Below are positions 16,674-25,288 of a stretch of DNA of 40,053 nt, piece after piece. Within the stretch, counting starts at the first letter, position 1. Each line of letters starts with the position of its first letter. Below the pieces are notes generated by a model. The model saw only the letters and a list, made by a program, of their open reading frames with translations, did not search any database and was not told the DNA's origin. A program made the translations under genes and the position numbers. Source of the stretch: Deltaproteobacteria bacterium (GTDB lineage Bacteria; Myxococcota; JACPTQ01); assembly GCA_016192705.1 (NCBI GenBank), contig JACPTQ010000016.1:1-40053 (forward strand), read 5' to 3'.

Positions 16674-18124
16674 TGTTATCGAGAGACGCGCGAACGGGCG
16701 GTGATATTGCCTTGCGCCTCGTTAACCGATTTGGTGGTGACCGCGTGGTCACCGATCGCGCGACGCGCGCTCTTTACGCGAGCGACTCAACCGAAAACGA
16801 ACCGCACACGCCGCGCGCGATCGTCTATCCGAAGAGCGTCGATGAAATCCGTGCGCTGCTTGAGATTGCGCGCGAGGCGCGTTGCCCCGTGACGTCGCGT
16901 GTCGCGGGCCTCAATGTCGGCGGTCTCGCGATTCCGGCCGAGGGTGGCATCGTCTGCGATCTTTCGCGAATGAACCGGATCCTCGACGTCAACCGGTCGG
17001 AGCAGTATGCGCTCGTCGAGCCGGGCGTTACATGGGGCGACTTGAAGGAACGCCTCGCGGCCGCGGGCGACGAATTTGTTGTGAACTATCCGCTTGCGCC
17101 GCCCGAGACGAGTGTTCTCGCGTGTTGCCTGATGGACGGGCTCGGGACGCTCACGATGCGATACGGGTCGATGGGCGAATGGGTGAACGGTGTCGAGGCG
17201 GTGCTCGCGGACGGCACGGTTGTGCGGACGGGCGCGGCTTCGGTTTCGCCGGTTTGGTTTTCGCGCGGGCCGCTGCCAGATTTGACGGGGCTCTTCATTA
17301 ACTTTCAGGGAACAACGGGAATCGTGACGAAGCTCGCCTTGCAGCTTTGGCCGAAGCGGCGCCTCCGCGAGCGCGTCATCGTGCCGGCGTACGAATGGGC
17401 CGGGGCGTTTGAGTTTTCGCGGCGCATCGCGCGGACGGGTCTTTTTGATGAATGCGGCGGGTTTTCGTGGCCCGCGGCGAAAATGCTCTTCGGTGTCGCG
17501 GTGCCGGTCGGGCGCGCCCCAGCTGAACCGGCGATTTTTTTTGCCGTCGACGTTTCGGCCGACACGCACGCAGAGCTTGCCTTGAAGCGCGCGATCCTCG
17601 CCGACACAATTCGCGGTGTCCGCGCGCTCGGGTTTCATTTCGACGCGCCGCTCGACGTCAACGCCCTCATCGCAGCGAGCCCAGGCTTTTCGCAGTTCAG
17701 CGACTTGCCGACTCGCCTCACGTTTCTCATCGACAACCCGGGCGGCGGCCTCACGTGGATTGGCGCTTACGGGCCGATGTCAACGATGGAAGAGGCCGCG
17801 CGCGACGGGTTTTGCGTGATGGCGCGACACGGCTTTCCGCCGCTTCTCGTGACGCGCCCGATGAAAGGCGGTCACTACGCGGTCATGCGGTTCGTCGAAA
17901 CGTTTCGGCGCGCCGATCCGGCCGACGTTGCCCGCATCCGTGCGCTCCACGCGGAGCTCGTCGAAGTCGTGCTCGACGCGGGATACATCCCGTACAAACT
18001 TCCGCCGTCACTCGTTCCCGCGGTCATGCGCCGCATGGATCCGGGCGCGCGCGATCTTCTCCAGCGCGTCAAAGCCGCCGTTGACGCGCAGCATATTTTG
18101 AATCCCGGCAAACTTGGATTTTAA
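16673..18124 (+). CDS. FAD-linked oxidase (VAO/GlcD family)
   Basis: A 483-residue cytoplasmic protein with the FAD-binding type 2 (PCMH) domain in about the first 220 residues (IVYPKSVDEIRALLEIA, SRVAGLNVGGLAIP, EPGVTWGDLKERL, YGSMGEWVNGVEAVLADGTV) and a substrate-binding C-terminal domain ending with the family signature HILNPGKLGF. Related enzymes oxidise hydroxy acids or alkylphenols (GlcD, 4-cresol dehydrogenase type). A particular substrate cannot be deduced. The ATG overlaps the stop of the SCP2-like gene. It ends 7 nt from a convergent gene with no terminator between them. Confidence 0.85.
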   Translation: MLSRDARTGGDIALRLVNRFGGDRVVTDRATRALYASDSTENEPHTPRAIVYPKSVDEIRALLEIAREARCPVTSRVAGLNVGGLAIPAEGGIVCDLSRMNRILDVNRSEQYALVEPGVTWGDLKERLAAAGDEFVVNYPLAPPETSVLACCLMDGLGTLTMRYGSMGEWVNGVEAVLADGTVVRTGAASVSPVWFSRGPLPDLTGLFINFQGTTGIVTKLALQLWPKRRLRERVIVPAYEWAGAFEFSRRIARTGLFDECGGFSWPAAKMLFGVAVPVGRAPAEPAIFFAVDVSADTHAELALKRAILADTIRGVRALGFHFDAPLDVNALIAASPGFSQFSDLPTRLTFLIDNPGGGLTWIGAYGPMSTMEEAARDGFCVMARHGFPPLLVTRPMKGGHYAVMRFVETFRRADPADVARIRALHAELVEVVLDAGYIPYKLPPSLVPAVMRRMDPGARDLLQRVKAAVDAQHILNPGKLGF

Positions 18125-18131
18125 GCTGCGA

Positions 18132-19340
18132 TTAACGCGGAGGCCGCCACGCCATGAGTGGTGAGGAGAGCAGCCGTTGTGCCTCGGCAACGAGGGCATC
18201 GGTGTATTCCCGCGCGATTTCATCGATTGTCCGTGCGGGATCGACGTCGATGCGGTGGCCCGTCGGCGTCACGACCGAGAGGCGACCAACGCGCGCAGCA
18301 ATGTGGTGCGCGAGCTCAAGCGCGTCGCGAAAATCAGCCGACTCGATGACGAGGCCATCCACCGCGATTCGGCGTCCCGACCAGCGTACACGCGTTTTCC
18401 CGCTTTTCGCGAGAATCGATTGCCCCTTCACGCACCCGCCCAGCCACGCTGCGATTTCCGATGGCTCAACGTCGCGAGGCCCGTCGTTCGTGCTCGCCGG
18501 CAGAGCGCATTGATAACGATGCAACTTCGCGCGACGCTTCCACCATCGCCACACGCAGACGAGCGGGCCAACAACCCAAAGCGCGGTGAACACCACGGCC
18601 CAAGCCGTCGACTGGCTTTCAATCGCCGCCATGAGCGTTCGTGCGAACAACCAGTAACCTGCGATCGTACCGCCGACGAGACCCATGACGAATGAGATCG
18701 CTTCAAGCTCAGCGTCGTGCCCCTGTCGCGGTCCATCGCGATCGTCGGCGCGTGCGTAGACGATGGCTATGCCCCAAACAAGCGCGAACCACAACGCAAA
18801 GATGAGAAGCGCCCTGGCGATCGCGAGCGCGCGCGCGATGAGTCGCCCCGACTCGGAGAGAATTGGAACGGCGAGTCGCAAGGTGGCTGAAAGAGTTTCG
18901 TTGGTGAAGCCGCCGCCTCCCGACATCGCAACGACGTACGACACGTAAATTCGAAGGTCGAGCTTATCGCCCGCACGAAGCCGCGCGGGAACTTGAAACC
19001 GTACCGGGACGGTTTCGTGGCCGCGCGGACCGCGCGTAGAGATCTGTCCGCCCCACGTTTTCCCCTTTCCCCTCGCCTCGATATGAAGGTCGACCAGGTC
19101 GCGGACCAAAACAGTCTTGACCCCGGCTGCACTTCCACCGCGTGCTTCGACGTCGATGACGACTTCGCCGCCCGGCGCGGGGTATGGAGTGCGCAGGAAA
19201 ACGTCGACGCCCGGACCCTCGATGTTTTCAGTTCGCGCATCGGCGAGAAAGCTCCCCATAAGGTTTATGGCGGCAAGGCTTCCGAGTGCGAGGAAGAAAC
19301 CGATCAAGCCGACGACGATGGAAAACGTCTTTCGTGACAT
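18132..19340 (-). CDS. membrane protein of unknown function, four TM segments
   Basis: 402 residues. TM1 lies at about 7-28, followed by an exported beta-rich domain (about 35-160) with the pattern of an Ig-like or SepM-like accessory domain (PAPGGEVVIDVEARGG, VPVRFQVPARL). Three TM segments follow at about 168-190, 212-235 and 243-262, and then a cytoplasmic C-terminal domain of about 130 residues. No family is recognised. The gene may form an operon with the lipoprotein gene 60 nt upstream. Confidence 0.72.
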   Translation of the reverse strand: MSRKTFSIVVGLIGFFLALGSLAAINLMGSFLADARTENIEGPGVDVFLRTPYPAPGGEVVIDVEARGGSAAGVKTVLVRDLVDLHIEARGKGKTWGGQISTRGPRGHETVPVRFQVPARLRAGDKLDLRIYVSYVVAMSGGGGFTNETLSATLRLAVPILSESGRLIARALAIARALLIFALWFALVWGIAIVYARADDRDGPRQGHDAELEAISFVMGLVGGTIAGYWLFARTLMAAIESQSTAWAVVFTALWVVGPLVCVWRWWKRRAKLHRYQCALPASTNDGPRDVEPSEIAAWLGGCVKGQSILAKSGKTRVRWSGRRIAVDGLVIESADFRDALELAHHIAARVGRLSVVTPTGHRIDVDPARTIDEIAREYTDALVAEAQRLLSSPLMAWRPPR

Positions 19341-19400
19341 GCGACTCTCGACGAATAGAAAAGGCGATCAGTGGATGATCGTCAAGTATAAGTCCCGTCG

Positions 19401-20000
19401 CTAATCGCGGCGCCGCTGACCGCGCATCGGCGGCGTTGCGTCGCGGAGGCGTTTTAAGTGGTCGAAAAGCGCGACGTGCGCGCGCGTGTTTCCGGCGATA
19501 AGTGGCGCAAGCTCTTGGAGCGCGCAGTCGATTTCGATGACCGAGACGCGGCGCTCTAGTGGCGGCGTCGTCGCGAGCCGCACCGTGAGCAGGCGGTGGT
19601 CGGCGATGCCACCCGAGATTGTGCCGAGCCAAGCGTAGGCCCGCGTCATCTCATCGCGCGTGAGCGTAATCCACGTGCGGTTCGTCTCAAGGATCGACGC
19701 ACGCGGAAGCGGCGGCGGTACTCGGTCGAGCGACAGGTGCAGCTCGGGCACGTTCCAGCCGCTCATTCCCGGCCCCCGCGCAATCGAAATCAGCGCGCGC
19801 ATCGCGTCGACTTCGCACGACACGTTCGGGTCTTTGCAAAACCATGGCGTTGGCTCCCGTGGCCGTGAACAGATTTCCTTCCGCTCCCGCACACGTTCCT
19901 TTCTCGGCGTCTCGACCCCGCTCTCCGGCCGCATCGCCGGCCCCGGTCCACTCTTCGTGCACGCGAACATCGCGCACGCCCAAACAACTCGTCCCATCAT
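19401..20000 (-). CDS. putative lipoprotein, unknown
   Basis: About 199 residues. A short hydrophobic N-terminus ends in MFAC, a plausible lipobox, followed by a Pro/Arg/Glu linker containing three further Cys residues. The rest has alternating strands and helices with no recognised domain. ATG at 20000 is preferred because GGAG lies about 11 nt upstream; a TTG at 20021 is the alternative. Its upstream region carries a diverged copy of the CTCTGTG-type repeat. Confidence 0.6.
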   Translation of the reverse strand: MMGRVVWACAMFACTKSGPGPAMRPESGVETPRKERVRERKEICSRPREPTPWFCKDPNVSCEVDAMRALISIARGPGMSGWNVPELHLSLDRVPPPLPRASILETNRTWITLTRDEMTRAYAWLGTISGGIADHRLLTVRLATTPPLERRVSVIEIDCALQELAPLIAGNTRAHVALFDHLKRLRDATPPMRGQRRRD

Positions 20001-20025
20001 CACCCACACATCTCCCTGCAATTTC

Positions 20026-20067
20026 CCTCCGTGATCCGCTCCGTGCTTCCGTGTCTTCGTGGGGAAT
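20026..20067. repeat. diverged CTCTGTG-type repeat
   Basis: On the minus strand it reads CCACGAAGACACGGAAG followed by CACGGAG and CACGGAGG, the recognisable but diverged counterpart of the tracts at 6836-6890 and 37198-37240. It lies between two minus-strand genes. Confidence 0.5.
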
Positions 20068-20081
20068 CCCTCCTTTTCCCC

Positions 20082-21491
20082 TCACGGCGGCGGAATCGTC
20101 CGCAGCATCTCGCGATAAAACGCCGCCTCATCTTGCAGCTCTGCGTACCCTGCGCGTGCCGCCCGCGAAACGCGCGTCGCCGACGGAACGAGCTCAATCG
20201 GCGACAGCGTGCGCTGAAACGCGTGATAGGTGTCGGCGTACGGCCGCGACGACTCGACGTTCTTTCGCACGAGGCGCTGCACCGGCGCGAAAAGAACGTG
20301 ACGCGAAAGCTGCGGCGCAAACGAATCGAACGCAGCGATGAGCGCGTTTCGACTGCCCAGTTCACCGCGCTCGACGAGGTCCCACGCGACGCGCGCCGGT
20401 ACGTTGTCCGTCACGCCACCGTCAATCAGCCGATAAATGTGCTCGCGTTCAAAAAGGTCTCTGAGCAACGCGTGCATGCGCGGGTCGTCGCGAATGACGT
20501 CGTAGTGGATGACGCCCGGCACGGCGCTCGAAAAACCGACGGCGTCGACGCTGTCAAAGGCGCGCGTGAGCGGGTCGTTGCCGAGCACGATTTCGCGAAG
20601 GCCGTCGCCCGTCGTCAAGAACTCGGAGACGACGGTCATGATGTCTTTGATGCGGCGCCGAATCGCGAGCCCCGAAATCCCGGTCGGCGTATCGAGCAAA
20701 TGCTCGTAGTAACGGATGTCGTGTCGAAGCGCTTTCTTCTCAAGTCCCGTCACAACGACGCGAAGTGGAATCGCGAGATCCTCGAGGCGCAGCGTTGCGC
20801 CGTCGCTTCGCGCGAAGTAGTGGGCGATGCCGCGTCGTAAATAAAGACGAAGCGTTGCGGGAAGTCCGTAGCGGTTCTCCATGTCGAACAGGCGGAAAAC
20901 CTCGCGCCACTTGACGCTCGACGCCACGTCGACAATTTCGTCGTGGCGAAACCGTTCGTCGCGCGCGCGAAAGAGCCCGAGCACCGAGCCCATGCTTGTG
21001 CCGACAATGAGGCTCGGCGTGACGCCAAGCTCCTCAAACAGTCGAAACGTCCCAAGGAACACGAAGCCCGTGCCGCCGCCGCCACCCAGGACGAACACAA
21101 GTCGTCGCGTTCCCACTTCGCGGTCGAGCGCCTCGGCTGAGATCTGTCCGCGATCGAGGAGCTGTTTTCGGACGCGGCGCGTGAGCGCGATAAGGTCGGG
21201 CGCGATCGCGTTCACCGCGCGGCGGTCGATTCGTCCTGGGTTCGTGAGCACGTGAGGCGAGAGCGAATCGATGAGGCGAATCCGGAAGGTGTCGAGCGGG
21301 CCGCCGAAATGGACTTTGCCATGTGCGGTGTCGACGGTGTCGATGCGGGCGAGCGTCGTGCCGTAGCGAAGGCCGTCGAGGATGCCGGGCGCGAACGCGT
21401 CTTTGTGGTCGAGCGCGTCGCGTACGACCGCGCACTCGATATCGCGGAGAGGCTTCGTTTTTCGGAAACGTTCCCTGAGGCGAGCCTTCAC
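20082..21491 (-). CDS. patatin-like phospholipase
   Basis: About 469 residues. A helical N-terminal region of 130 residues precedes the patatin domain. The oxyanion loop GGGGGTGF lies at 136-143, the nucleophile S166 in GTSMGS, and the catalytic-dyad Asp D357 in DGGVTDN, so a Ser-Asp lipid acyl hydrolase is predicted. There is no signal peptide or TM segment; it may be cytoplasmic or peripherally membrane-bound. The GTG start at 21491 is chosen because it follows the trpS stop by only a few bases and TGAGG lies five nt upstream. Longer starts would run into trpS. Confidence 0.85.
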   Translation of the reverse strand: MKARLRERFRKTKPLRDIECAVVRDALDHKDAFAPGILDGLRYGTTLARIDTVDTAHGKVHFGGPLDTFRIRLIDSLSPHVLTNPGRIDRRAVNAIAPDLIALTRRVRKQLLDRGQISAEALDREVGTRRLVFVLGGGGGTGFVFLGTFRLFEELGVTPSLIVGTSMGSVLGLFRARDERFRHDEIVDVASSVKWREVFRLFDMENRYGLPATLRLYLRRGIAHYFARSDGATLRLEDLAIPLRVVVTGLEKKALRHDIRYYEHLLDTPTGISGLAIRRRIKDIMTVVSEFLTTGDGLREIVLGNDPLTRAFDSVDAVGFSSAVPGVIHYDVIRDDPRMHALLRDLFEREHIYRLIDGGVTDNVPARVAWDLVERGELGSRNALIAAFDSFAPQLSRHVLFAPVQRLVRKNVESSRPYADTYHAFQRTLSPIELVPSATRVSRAARAGYAELQDEAAFYREMLRTIPPP

Positions 21492-21495
21492 GACC

Positions 21496-22518
21496 TCACA
21501 CCGCGCATGGATAGGGCGCGAGGCCGGCCGCTTTTCGCGCCCGCGCCATCGTTGCGGCCGCGATTTTCGCCGCGCGCTTTTGCCCATTCGCGAGAATCTC
21601 ATCCGCCATCGACGTGGGAAGTGTCGCCCGCTTGTCTCGAATTGGCGTTGTCAGCGTGACGATGCTCGACGTGAGTTGGTTTTTACAGTCGCCGCACCCG
21701 AGCGCGCCCGAACGGCACCCAGCGTCGATTTCAGCGAGCGCGGGCTTCGTGAAGATCTTGTGGTACGCAAACACCGAACAGACCGCGGGATTCCCTTTGT
21801 CGCCGAGCCGAACCTTCGCCGTGTCGGTCACCATGCGCCGCACCTTTTTCTGCACGGCCTTGTCGTCCTCCGTCATGTAAATACAGTTGTCGAGGCTCTT
21901 CGACATCTTTTTGCCGTCGACCCCCGGCAGCCGCGGCACTTCGGTGAGCTTCGACGCCGGCTCGCGAAACGTCTCGCCAAAAATGAAATTGAACCGCCGC
22001 GCGATTTCTCGCGTCAGCTCGAGGTGCGGCAACTGGTCTTCGCCGATCGGCACGTCGCTCGCATCGTAGAGGAGAATGTCGGCCGCCTGCAGCACCGGGT
22101 AACCGAGGTAGCCGTAGTCGATCGCGGTGACGTCCTCGCCTTCCTTCACGAGCCCGAGATCGCGCGCCTGGTCTTTGACGGCGGGGTTGCGAATGAGCCA
22201 CGGCGTTGGAGTGATCATCGAGAGCAGCAAGTGAAGTTCGGCGTGCTCTTTGACGTGCGACTGCACGAACACTGTTGCGCGCGCCGGGTCGACGCCGCAG
22301 GCGAGCCAGTCGAGCACCATCTCGCGTGTGCTGTCGACGATCTCCTTTGACTTTTTGTACCCCTCGCCCGCGAGTGCGTGCCAATCGACCACCGCAAAAA
22401 AACAGCGGTGCGTTTCCTGGAGCGCGACCCAGTTCTTGATCGCGCCCAAATAATGGCCAAGGTGAAGGCGGCCGGTTGGGCGCATGCCGGACAGTACGGT
22501 TGGTTGATGGTGCGACAT
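21496..22518 (-). CDS. trpS: tryptophanyl-tRNA synthetase
   Basis: A 340-residue class I aminoacyl-tRNA synthetase that charges tRNA-Trp. The HIGH-type motif is HLGHYLG at 19-25, and KMSKS appears as GKKMSKS near residue 205. Other TrpS features are SGMRPTGRLHLGH, DWHAL, and the specificity region GYPVLQAADILLYDA with VGEDQ-like PIGEDQLPHLELTREIARRFN. The C-terminal region contains a cluster of Cys residues (GCRSGALGCGDCKNQ), as in the variant of TrpS found in several delta-proteobacteria and other phyla. There is no obvious Shine-Dalgarno before the ATG. The patatin gene follows without a gap. Confidence 0.93.
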   Translation of the reverse strand: MSHHQPTVLSGMRPTGRLHLGHYLGAIKNWVALQETHRCFFAVVDWHALAGEGYKKSKEIVDSTREMVLDWLACGVDPARATVFVQSHVKEHAELHLLLSMITPTPWLIRNPAVKDQARDLGLVKEGEDVTAIDYGYLGYPVLQAADILLYDASDVPIGEDQLPHLELTREIARRFNFIFGETFREPASKLTEVPRLPGVDGKKMSKSLDNCIYMTEDDKAVQKKVRRMVTDTAKVRLGDKGNPAVCSVFAYHKIFTKPALAEIDAGCRSGALGCGDCKNQLTSSIVTLTTPIRDKRATLPTSMADEILANGQKRAAKIAAATMARARKAAGLAPYPCAV

Positions 22519-22613
22519 GTATGAGTGGTAACACGTGCGACGCGCAGGGGTCGAGACGATCGGGGCCGCGCGCAACATCTACACAAACTTCTTCGCGGTG
22601 ACGATATGAGGGC

Positions 22614-23948
22614 TCACGCCAATCGGTGAAACCGGATCTTGCGCTTCAGCGTGGAGATCGAGATGCCAAGCGCCTTCGCAGACCGCGTGATGTTGCCGTG
22701 GAGGCAATCAAAAGTTCGCGCGATGTGTTCGCGTTCAACGTCGACGAGCGTCTTCACAGGTGCCGCCGCCTGTGGGGGGCTTTGCGCGAGTGTCGTCTGT
22801 GCTTGCGCGTCGCCAAGCAAGAGCGACGGGCGGATTTCGGATCCGCGATGCAAAATGAGTGCGCGCTCGAGGATGTTTCGAAGCTCGCGTACGTTGCCGG
22901 GCCACGCGTACTCCTGGAGGCGCGCAATTTCAGCCGCGGCGAGCTCGACGTTGCTGTCGCCGGTCAATCGCTTCAAGAAATGTTGGCATAAGACCGGAAT
23001 GTCTGCGCAACGCTCACGCAGCGGCTTGAGCGCGATGCGAATGACGCTCAATCGATAAAACAGATCGCTGCGCAACGACTTTCCGAGGGCCGTTTCGACG
23101 TTAATGCTCGTCGCCGCAATGACGCGCACGTCCACACAGCGTGTCGATTCGCTCCCGAGTCGCCTCACGCGGCGGTCGTCGAGCACACCCAGCAGTTTCG
23201 ATTGAATGTGCATCGGCATCTCGCCAAGCTCGTCCAAGAGCAGTGTGCCGCCCTCGGCGAGCTCCAAGAGGCCCCGCTTCGACGTCACCGCGCCGGTGTA
23301 TGCGCCCTTTTCGTAGCCGAACAGCTCGCCTTCAACGAGATTCTCGGGAATCGCGGCGCAGTTGACGCTCACGAAAGGCGCGGCGCGCAGCGGCCCCCGG
23401 AAATGAATCGCCTTCGCGACAAGGTTTTTTCCGGTCCCCGTCTCTCCCGTAATGAACACGGGGGTCGTCGTCACGGCGGCGAGGTCAATCGTCTTCAGCG
23501 TCTCCGAAAGTGCGGCACCGCCCATGATGACGGCCTCCTCCGACTCGCGCTCCCGCAAGAGCTTACATCGCTCGTCCGTTTTCTTGCTCTTGATCGCGCG
23601 CTCGATCGTGATGGGCAGCAGCTTGAGGTAGTTTCCCGTCGAATCCTTCATCACGAAGTCGTGCGCGCCCGCTTTCATCGCTCGCACGGCGACTTCCTCA
23701 TTTCCCACGCTGGCCGTGATAACGGCGCGGATATCGAAGTTCATACCGAGGAGGTCGATCGCGGTCCCATCGCCGAGCTTGAAATCGGTCACCACGACGT
23801 CGAACTCCTCAGTCGACAACAGCTGTCGCGCCTCGACAACAGAACTCGCGAGCCGAACATTGTACGAAAGCTGCTGCTCGACAACGAAACGTTCAAACGC
23901 CAGCCGGTCGGATTGATTGTCTTCGACGAGGAGGACGCGCGCGCTCAT
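22614..23948 (-). CDS. NtrC-family sigma-54-dependent response regulator
   Basis: A 444-residue activator. The receiver (4-120) has E9-D10, phospho-acceptor D55, T78 or S80, and K101. The AAA+ domain has Walker A GETGTGKN (168-175), GAYTGA (215-220, the functional Tyr variant of GAFTGA), Walker B LLLDE (236-240) and the intact RLSVIRIALKPLRERCADIP segment. A Fis-type helix-turn-helix ends the protein (ITRSAKALGISISTLKRKI). It should activate sigma-54 promoters when phosphorylated. No kinase gene is adjacent on this side. The start at 23948 is supported by AGGAGA about 10 nt upstream, and a sigma-70-like promoter lies about 135 nt upstream. Confidence 0.92.
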   Translation of the reverse strand: MSARVLLVEDNQSDRLAFERFVVEQQLSYNVRLASSVVEARQLLSTEEFDVVVTDFKLGDGTAIDLLGMNFDIRAVITASVGNEEVAVRAMKAGAHDFVMKDSTGNYLKLLPITIERAIKSKKTDERCKLLRERESEEAVIMGGAALSETLKTIDLAAVTTTPVFITGETGTGKNLVAKAIHFRGPLRAAPFVSVNCAAIPENLVEGELFGYEKGAYTGAVTSKRGLLELAEGGTLLLDELGEMPMHIQSKLLGVLDDRRVRRLGSESTRCVDVRVIAATSINVETALGKSLRSDLFYRLSVIRIALKPLRERCADIPVLCQHFLKRLTGDSNVELAAAEIARLQEYAWPGNVRELRNILERALILHRGSEIRPSLLLGDAQAQTTLAQSPPQAAAPVKTLVDVEREHIARTFDCLHGNITRSAKALGISISTLKRKIRFHRLA

Positions 23949-24277
23949 GAAACACGCATCTCCTGCCGTCGTTGCGCGATGAGCTGCGCCGACGCGCCAA
24001 TTGGATTCTCGAATTTCATGGTGCCACCCTGCGTTACCCCCCAAGTTCAGCCGAGCTGCACGACAGTCCCGATGTTTTTCCTAGCTCCATTTATACAACT
24101 GCCGTTTCAACTGTTCAAGGAAGAGACGCTGTGCGTTAACGCAAAAGGAATGGCTCATTTTGACTGGGTTTCGCAGCACAAACTGGAGTTTCGCCGTCTA
24201 ATACCAGCGAAAATAATGGTTGACACCCCGGGCTCACGGCCCGCGTCTTGCTGTCTTTCATCGCGGGGGGAAGAATC
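23949..24277. other. divergent intergenic region
   Basis: This 329-bp gap separates the NtrC-type gene from a degenerate receiver gene. It contains one convincing promoter, on the minus strand. A TTGACA at 24219-24224 on the plus strand has no matching -10 box at 16-18 bp. I see no sigma-54 -24/-12 element or large repeat. Confidence 0.45.
24090..24118 (-). promoter_or_regulatory. sigma-70-like promoter of the NtrC-type gene
   Basis: The minus strand reads TTGAAC, 17 bp, TATAAA. The predicted transcript starts near 24083, giving a leader of about 135 nt before the ATG at 23948. Confidence 0.55.
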
Positions 24278-24694
24278 GTGGGCCAGAAGCTGAGAACGCT
24301 CATGTTGGTTGACGCGTCGGGAAGGCTTGCAGAGGAGTGGTGGTCGATCCCAAGCCTGCCCGTCGCGGTCTCGCTTTTCGCCGAAAGTGGCCGCGTGGCG
24401 ATTGAGCGGGCACGCGATTTCAATATTGACATCGTGGTCGTGCGATCGCCGGTTGCCGGGATGACGCTTGACCAGTTTGTACGGGCTCTCCGACACAGCA
24501 ACCCTCGAATCCGAACGCTGGTGCTTTACGCCTCGCATTCGCCGCCGTCACGGGGCGAGATTGACCGAGCGTCGCCAGATTTTGTTGCATCGGAAACGAT
24601 TGATTCAGCGCTGCTTTCGGTCGTCGTGACGAAGATGCTCGAGGGGGCGCTCGTGGGTCACGCGGCACCGCTGGACGGGTGGTCATCGCGTTGA
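24278..24694 (+). CDS. degenerate receiver-like protein
   Basis: A 138-residue protein with the alternating beta-alpha pattern of a receiver: LRTLMLVDASG as strand 1, FNIDIVVVRSPVAGM as strand 3, TLVLYAS as strand 4, DFVASE as strand 5. At the phospho-acceptor position there is R56 instead of Asp, and the conserved Lys is replaced near S105. The fold may be kept but phosphorylation is not expected. The GTG start has GGGGGAAG close upstream. The gene converges on the pseudopilin gene with a 12-nt overlap. It may act as a phosphorylation-independent adaptor. Confidence 0.65.
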   Translation: MGQKLRTLMLVDASGRLAEEWWSIPSLPVAVSLFAESGRVAIERARDFNIDIVVVRSPVAGMTLDQFVRALRHSNPRIRTLVLYASHSPPSRGEIDRASPDFVASETIDSALLSVVVTKMLEGALVGHAAPLDGWSSR

Positions 24695-25288
24695 TTGATT
24701 CGGGTTGTTTGTCCCATCGTTGCCGCTCTCCGCGTGGTCGGCGCCTTCACCTGGATTCGTGCCGTCGCCAAACCCCGAACGACCGGTTTCGCCGGGCGAT
24801 CCTGGGGCACCATCGGACAAGATCGACGCGCAATCGACGGGTGACGTGACGTTCCCCGCGACCGTGGCGACGATGATCGCGTTCGGAATCACGCTCCCAG
24901 CGAAAACATAGGCCGCCGCGCGACCGTGGTTGTGCGTGCAAGCGATCGCGAACGCCGTTGCCCCGCCGCGCGTGGGTGTCCCATCGCGCACGAGCCCGGT
25001 GACACCGCGCGCGCCCTCGTTGTTCGAACAGTAGACATATTCGGGGTCCTGCTGCCCACGATTGTACGTTTGCCAAAACTGAGCGCTCGATGCATAGAGC
25101 GCGAGATCGTTGTGCGACTTGTACTCGACCGCCGCCCGACGCAAGTCGCGAATCCGGTCGATACACCCCGCGAGTCCCGCGCGGTCGATGTGGGCACGAT
25201 ACGACGATCCCGCGACAACCATTAGGATCCCGATGATGGATAATGAGATCAGCAGGTCGATGAGCGCGAATCCACTTCTCACTCTCAT
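24683..25288 (-). CDS. type IV pilin-like / type II pseudopilin
   Basis: 201 residues. A short leader ends in RSG, and cleavage before F7 would expose FALIDLLISLSIIGILMVV, a class III prepilin N-terminus. The +5 position is Asp instead of the usual Glu. The globular domain has several Cys residues that may pair. The C-terminal tail (about 150-201) is Gly/Asn/Ser/Asp-rich and looks flexible. The ATG overlaps the stop of the upstream bitopic membrane protein (ATGA), so it is made together with the MshEN/HD-GYP protein two genes upstream. No pilin peptidase, ATPase or secretin gene lies in the window. Confidence 0.82.
   Translation of the reverse strand: MRVRSGFALIDLLISLSIIGILMVVAGSSYRAHIDRAGLAGCIDRIRDLRRAAVEYKSHNDLALYASSAQFWQTYNRGQQDPEYVYCSNNEGARGVTGLVRDGTPTRGGATAFAIACTHNHGRAAAYVFAGSVIPNAIIVATVAGNVTSPVDCASILSDGAPGSPGETGRSGFGDGTNPGEGADHAESGNDGTNNPNQSTR

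Noticed and set aside
24001-24060. Possible sigma-54 element with TGGCAC on the minus strand upstream of the NtrC-type gene
   Set aside because: The -12 GC dinucleotide is absent at the required distance.
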